Origin: Basidiobolus meristosporus CBS 931.73
Lineage: Eukaryota > Basidiobolomycota > Basidiobolomycetes > Basidiobolales > Basidiobolaceae
DNA length: 64,000 bases
Direction: 5' to 3'
Assembly: GCA_002104905.1 (NCBI GenBank)
Contig: MCFE01000334.1
Span: forward strand, 28,588-92,587
Below are positions 60,005-64,000 of the stretch, in pieces. The position numbers and the translations under genes are program-made. The notes under the pieces are model-generated. The model was not told where the DNA came from, did not search any database, and saw only the letters and a list, made by a program, of their open reading frames with translations. Numbering within the stretch: the first letter of the stretch is position 1; each line of letters opens with the position of its first letter.

Positions 60005-61231
60005 CTAATCACTCTAGTAGCTGAATGTAATGGATTATATACTTCGGCGCTATATAGGTTTACTTCACTCGGTAAAGTTAAAAGGCTACTCTGAAGCTGT
60101 GGAACCACAGGCCAACTTATTAATAGCTAATTGGACTTAAAGCTATATCCACCCTATTATGTCGTGAGCCAATGAGCACTGTATGGAGCATTGAGACAAT
60201 AATAACTACCGCGATTAGTCATTGGTCGTTGTTAATTCCTTGCGTATCCAATATACACCATTATATAATGATGGGTAAGCTTGTGTTCACCATGCACCCA
60301 ACATTCTCCTCACTCAGCCCCGTTGGTGAATGGCCAACTTGAGCAAAATTCCCATTCCTATGCTGGCCGATATTCCAGTGCCTGAGCCATGAAGCAACAG
60401 AGGCTACTGGTCCAAGGGCCACATTTGCCATCCTTGAGCTTTGAACTTCATGTTGGAGGAGCGAAGCGTTCATCATTGGACTAGCAAGGCAGCGATAGGA
60501 CTCGTGCTGACTTCGATTTTCTAGATTGACACACTGATACCAGAAATCTGTATTGTGGATAGTAACCTCAACTGGATATCCGGAAATTTTTACCCAGCTT
60601 GTCCAAGCATGTCGGTTTTAGGATTGGAGCTTGCTTGATATTGTATTCGTCCCTCATGAGCTCATTTCATTGTGATACAGAATCCAAGTCTTGGTTCATT
60701 ATGCGCAGGGCTCAGATTTGTCACATTCACGTCGTCATAAAAGGAGTGCACTGCTGGCTGTTACAACCCCTTCGCCTTTTATCATGTCGACTAGATTGTA
60801 TTTTGGAGGCCTGCGATCCCATGCAGCAGGCGTATTCATGACAAACCAGCCTCCAGGGGTAGTTCAAAGTCTCTTTTGTAAGAAACCCCGGGTTATCTTG
60901 GTTCTTATGTATTCGAGATAACGCCAACTGGGCGACAATGCCATGTCTTGATTGAGCTGTGTTGGGGCTCAGTGGTCCGATGCAGCATTTATATAACCAC
61001 TATTGGACAAGTACTCCTCACAAGTTGAGCGTTGCCAATGACTCCCCCCTTCACGCACCATCAAGCCCAAGTTCAATTACATTTATTATCCAGATTGATA
61101 TTGGAAGCAATCATGTCACAGACAATTATACGATTCTAGAATCAAGCTAATAACCTAGCCATGGATGCAGCAAGTTAATCTTGTGGAATTGCAGCACGCA
61201 ATACAGTGGATATCTATCGTCATTATTTCGC
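60005..61231. other. Intergenic spacer
   Basis: Carries the promoter of the ankyrin-DIL gene and the 3' end of the GNAT gene. Small overlapping frames only (for example 60599-60841). Nothing else recognised. Confidence 0.5.
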
Positions 61232-61981
61232 TCACACATGATGTAGATTGAGTCGGTAATTGACACCATCAATTCCATACATAAGCTTAACCCTGCTTTC
61301 TTCTTTCCATCCAAAGCGTTCATAAAGCTTCATAGCCCCATGCTGCATCTCACTGGTCATCAAATGAACATTTGTAGCTCCTCTTTCTTTCGCCCAGTCT
61401 AGCAGAGTTTGAATAAGCAGTTGTGCGATTCCCATTCTGCGGTGTTGCGATGACACAATCATCCTTCTCAACTCCCAAGTCTTACTGCCGTCAGCTTGTA
61501 CTTGATAATCCAAAGCCACAAACCCCACGACCTCTTCGTCCAAGGTACAAACCCAAAATTGGCTGTCGGAAGTAGGTACAAGCTGGCGTGCTCCTCCATC
61601 GCATTCAATCTCTTCAAGTCGGTAATATTCTTTTATGTCCTTCAGATCTGCTCCCAAAGACCAAGCAATGTAGCTTTGGTATCCCCCACGGATGTGCCAA
61701 TACAGTAGCCCTATCAAAGATCCGGCCCAAGCAGCACTCCCTAGAACACCAACAATTAAGGCTCGCTTAAAGAGCCCTGATGTAGAGCTCCGAAGGAATT
61801 GGGTGCAAAGAGTTGTTGCCGCAAGTGGGCCTACACTCCCTAGTGCAACAGTTTTTGGAAGCGATACTGCCCGGCGGAAACCCAAGGATATGGGTTCTGC
61901 GATGCCTTGGGCAAAGATACGGTGGATAGCAGCTGTATCTGATGGCTGAAATGTGCGAACCTTTAGTTGATGGTTAGGCAT
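61232..61981 (-). CDS. GNAT-family N-acetyltransferase with internal hydrophobic segments (NAT8-like layout)
   Basis: Single exon, 249 residues from the ATG at 61981. It opens with the GNAT start LKVRTFQPSDTAAIHRIF. About residues 40-95 hold two hydrophobic stretches (one reads ALIVGVLGSAAWAGSLIG) inserted inside the fold. The catalytic half has beta-4 FVCTL-like WVCTLDEEVVGFVAL, then LRRMIVSSQHRRMGIAQLL, where R-R-M-G-I-A fits the acetyl-CoA motif R/Q-x-x-G-x-A. It ends with a LYERFGWKEES motif. An insert of membrane segments between the first helix and the core is known in NAT8-type enzymes, so it may acetylate amines or peptides at the ER or another membrane. It is the last gene, 1.75 kb from the telomere. 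A 60-codon frame just upstream (62170-61988) has no ATG and may be leader sequence. Confidence 0.88.
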   Translation of the reverse strand: MPNHQLKVRTFQPSDTAAIHRIFAQGIAEPISLGFRRAVSLPKTVALGSVGPLAATTLCTQFLRSSTSGLFKRALIVGVLGSAAWAGSLIGLLYWHIRGGYQSYIAWSLGADLKDIKEYYRLEEIECDGGARQLVPTSDSQFWVCTLDEEVVGFVALDYQVQADGSKTWELRRMIVSSQHRRMGIAQLLIQTLLDWAKERGATNVHLMTSEMQHGAMKLYERFGWKEESRVKLMYGIDGVNYRLNLHHV

Positions 61982-63014
61982 TAGAGACTAGGCACTAGAA
62001 CAGCTGGGTGGATGTCTGCTTAAAGAGGAAGGAAAACAACGACTTTCGTTTACTGCGAATAAGGAACTCAATCTCTCCTGTAGTTGGTGGTAGGAAAGAT
62101 TGGCTTGTGAGCCGGACAAGTACTCTGGAACTAGTTCAAGAAGAAGGATGAGCTTTTGAAATTTATTCAAGTCGAGTGATTACATCTTCCCATGGCGCGT
62201 AAATAAACCACTAATTATGGTGGAGGGGCGTGCTTCTCCGCAATTAGTAATGCAATGATCAAAACGCTATGAACTTTTCTTATCACTATCCGTTTGATTA
62301 TTAAGCAAGAGTACCAAATATATATATGTAGTCCTTCGGATGTATATGAAGCTATTTATTCAATTAAATCCATTGTGATCACTATTTACTCAGCTCTGAT
62401 CATTATGACTTGGTTAATCGGGTAGTTTGAATATATCCTTTGCCCGACCAAATACTTGAAAGATTATCTCAAAGATTGCATCATGTCCGTGACCGCAAAA
62501 GGCTATTTTTACCAAGTTTTCAATTCTAGCGTGCCAGCATTGCCGGCTGCTTCTCATTGGTTATTCCATATATCGTTCGGAGAGGAATGATTGAGATATC
62601 AATGATTTGCACATTAAGCATTTACTGGTCAATTAATGGTGTGAAGTTTTGGGCAGAGTCTCCGGAGGTGTGTATAAAATATAAGCCAAAACGTAGTTGT
62701 TGTAGCTGTTTTAAATATTACACATATACCTTGAAATTTCACTTGGGCGAATACTAGACGACAAATAGTTTGCTAGTGATTTAGTTTGTAAGATGTTAGC
62801 TAATTCCTACAATTTGTAATGGTCTGAGAGTTATTACTATGTTCAAACTTTGACTCAGAAGGGCTACTATAAAAGTGATCCAAATAGGTAGTATACAATT
62901 TTTAGGTGCCTTGTATCAAGTATTTTATTGGTGCTCAATATAGTTACAAGTTAATATCATGGAGTTCTTGTAATTGCCAAAATCTCTTCTAATACTCCCT
63001 AGAGTCTGGGAGTA
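61982..63014. other. Subtelomeric spacer
   Basis: No gene supported. It becomes AT-rich from about 62.2 kb. The 60-codon minus-strand frame next to the GNAT gene starts without an ATG. Confidence 0.45.
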
Positions 63015-63320
63015 TTCTATGAAAAATCTCAGAATTGATATTCATTGGACTTTTAGCTGGTGTTCAGCTGGTGTTTCTGATTCAAGCTTTTAATTGCAAT
63101 TTATGGTGGAAATTGTTGTAAAAATTCATATTTCCACCTAAGTATTCACCTAACTTAGTCACTTAGATCATTACCTTCAAATCCTAGAGAATACTGACTA
63201 AATTCCTTGTTGGGATTTACTTAGAATATTTACCCAGAACATGAAAATACCCTAATTAATAGCTGAGATATAAGGAGTTGCAATTTTGAGGAAAGTTGGA
63301 ACTCAGGGTTAGGGGGGAAA
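63015..63320 (+). repeat. Subtelomeric repeat block with a truncated copia LTR inside
   Basis: 63015-63110 matches 32145-32260, and 63253-63305 matches 32340-32395 (GAGATAT..GAGTTG..CAATTTTGAG). Between them lies the first 140 bases of a copia LTR (63114-63253, TGTTGTAAAAATTC..). So the dispersed repeat of the 32 kb region is present here with an LTR fragment in the middle. Confidence 0.65.
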
Positions 63321-63600
63321 CAGTCACCAACAGGTGAAATCTTTATTTCAGTTGAAACAATGAAGCAAGTACTACTGTTGTAGCTTTGATACAAGAGTGT
63401 GTAGCTGAGGGGAATTTAGGGGAGGGAAAGTCACCAAGGTAGGTGAAATCTTTATTTGATTTCAGACAAGTCTATCTACAAATAGGGGGGGGGAGACAGT
63501 CACCAACAGGTGAAATCTTTATTTCAGTTGAAACAAAGAAGCCAGCACTACTGTTGTAGCTTTTATACAAGAGTGTGTAGCTGAGGTGAATTTGTAGGTA
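63321..63600. repeat. Subtelomeric tandem repeat, unit about 176 bp
   Basis: CAGTCACCAACAGGTGAAAT occurs at 63321 and again at 63497, each followed by the same 100 bases with a few changes (TACTACTGTTGTAGC and CAAGAGTGTGTAGCTGAGG-type words). A third partial AAGTCACCAAGGTAGGTGAAA lies between at about 63428. G-runs precede the units. Confidence 0.8.
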
Positions 63601-63729
63601 AGTTAATAAGAAGTGATGATAGTTCTTCCGTGCTCAAGACACTGTTCAGTGGGAAGGAGGGTAGCAAGAGAGGTAAGTATGACTTGTGAACAACATTAAT
63701 GAGAGGAATGTGATAAGGATTGATATTCA

Positions 63730-64000
63730 TTAGGGTTAGAGTTAGGGTTAGGGTTAGGGTTAGGGTTAGGGTTAGGGTTAGGGTTAGGGTTAGGGTTAGG
63801 GTTAGGGTTAGGGTTAGGGTTAGGGTTAGGGTTAGGGTTAGGGTTAGGGTTAGGGTTAGGGTTAGGGTTAGGGTTAGGGTTAGGGTTAGGGTTAGGGTTA
63901 GGGTTAGGGTTAGGGTTAGGGTTAGGGTTAGGGTTAGGGTTAGGGTTAGGGTTAGGGTTAGGGTTAGGGTTAGGGTTAGGGTTAGGGTTAGGGTTAGGTT
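63730..64000 (+). repeat. Telomere (TTAGGG)n
   Basis: About 45 copies of TTAGGG run to the last base, the G-rich strand pointing out of the window, so this is a chromosome end. The second unit is TTAGAG. The last bases read TTAGGTT. No shelterin-type spacer is visible. Confidence 0.98.

Noticed and set aside
61988-62170. Separate small gene upstream of the GNAT gene
   Set aside because: The frame has no ATG (it opens at TTG) and ends seven bases before the GNAT start; more likely leader sequence.
63321-63600. Regular repeats that might suggest a CRISPR-like array
   Set aside because: Unit is about 176 bp with similar sequence throughout, no short repeat-spacer alternation, and the genome is eukaryotic.

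Overview
This is the right-hand end of a fungal chromosome. It finishes in about 270 bases of TTAGGG repeats running 5'->3' off the + strand. The protein families point to a fungus: a Skt5/Chs4-type chitin synthase activator with a CaaX box, an Svf1-type survival factor, two Prm10/ThrE-type membrane proteins and an ankyrin-DIL protein. Introns are short (about 53-107 bases, GT..AG). I cannot place the species. The families fit early-diverging as well as Dikarya fungi.

The window alternates between two kinds of DNA. Positions 1-14.8 kb and about 30-44.4 kb are AT-rich and packed with dead mobile elements: Ty1/copia LTR retrotransposons and their solo LTRs, a second LTR family of about 700 bp, a degenerate Tnp2-like DNA transposase, and three copies of an unrecognised repeat-borne reading frame that I call family X. 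Positions 14.8-30 kb and 44.4-62.7 kb are more balanced in base composition and carry the eight intact or nearly intact host genes, separated by long gene-poor spacers.

First gene island: Skt5/Chs4 (16070-18296, minus, one intron); a small cupin protein (19502-20040, minus, one intron); Svf1 (about 21053-22188, plus, 5' end unresolved), head-to-head with the cupin gene; and a two-finger C2H2 transcription factor (26598-27464, minus). A perfect 114-bp tandem duplication lies in the spacer at 25857-26084.

Second gene island: two paralogous Prm10/ThrE proteins tail-to-tail (51384-53093 plus; 54448-56204 minus, the latter with a 26-base first coding exon); a four-exon ankyrin-DIL protein (57459-60004, minus); and a GNAT acetyltransferase with internal hydrophobic segments (61232-61981, minus), the last gene before the telomere. 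Between it and the telomere lie dispersed and tandem subtelomeric repeats, some shared with the internal AT-rich block.

The genes do not form a pathway. The most informative retroelement detail is the copia primer-binding site. It matches the anticodon arm of initiator tRNA-Met (half-tRNA priming, as in Drosophila copia and Ty5) and contains the first ATG of the gag frame.
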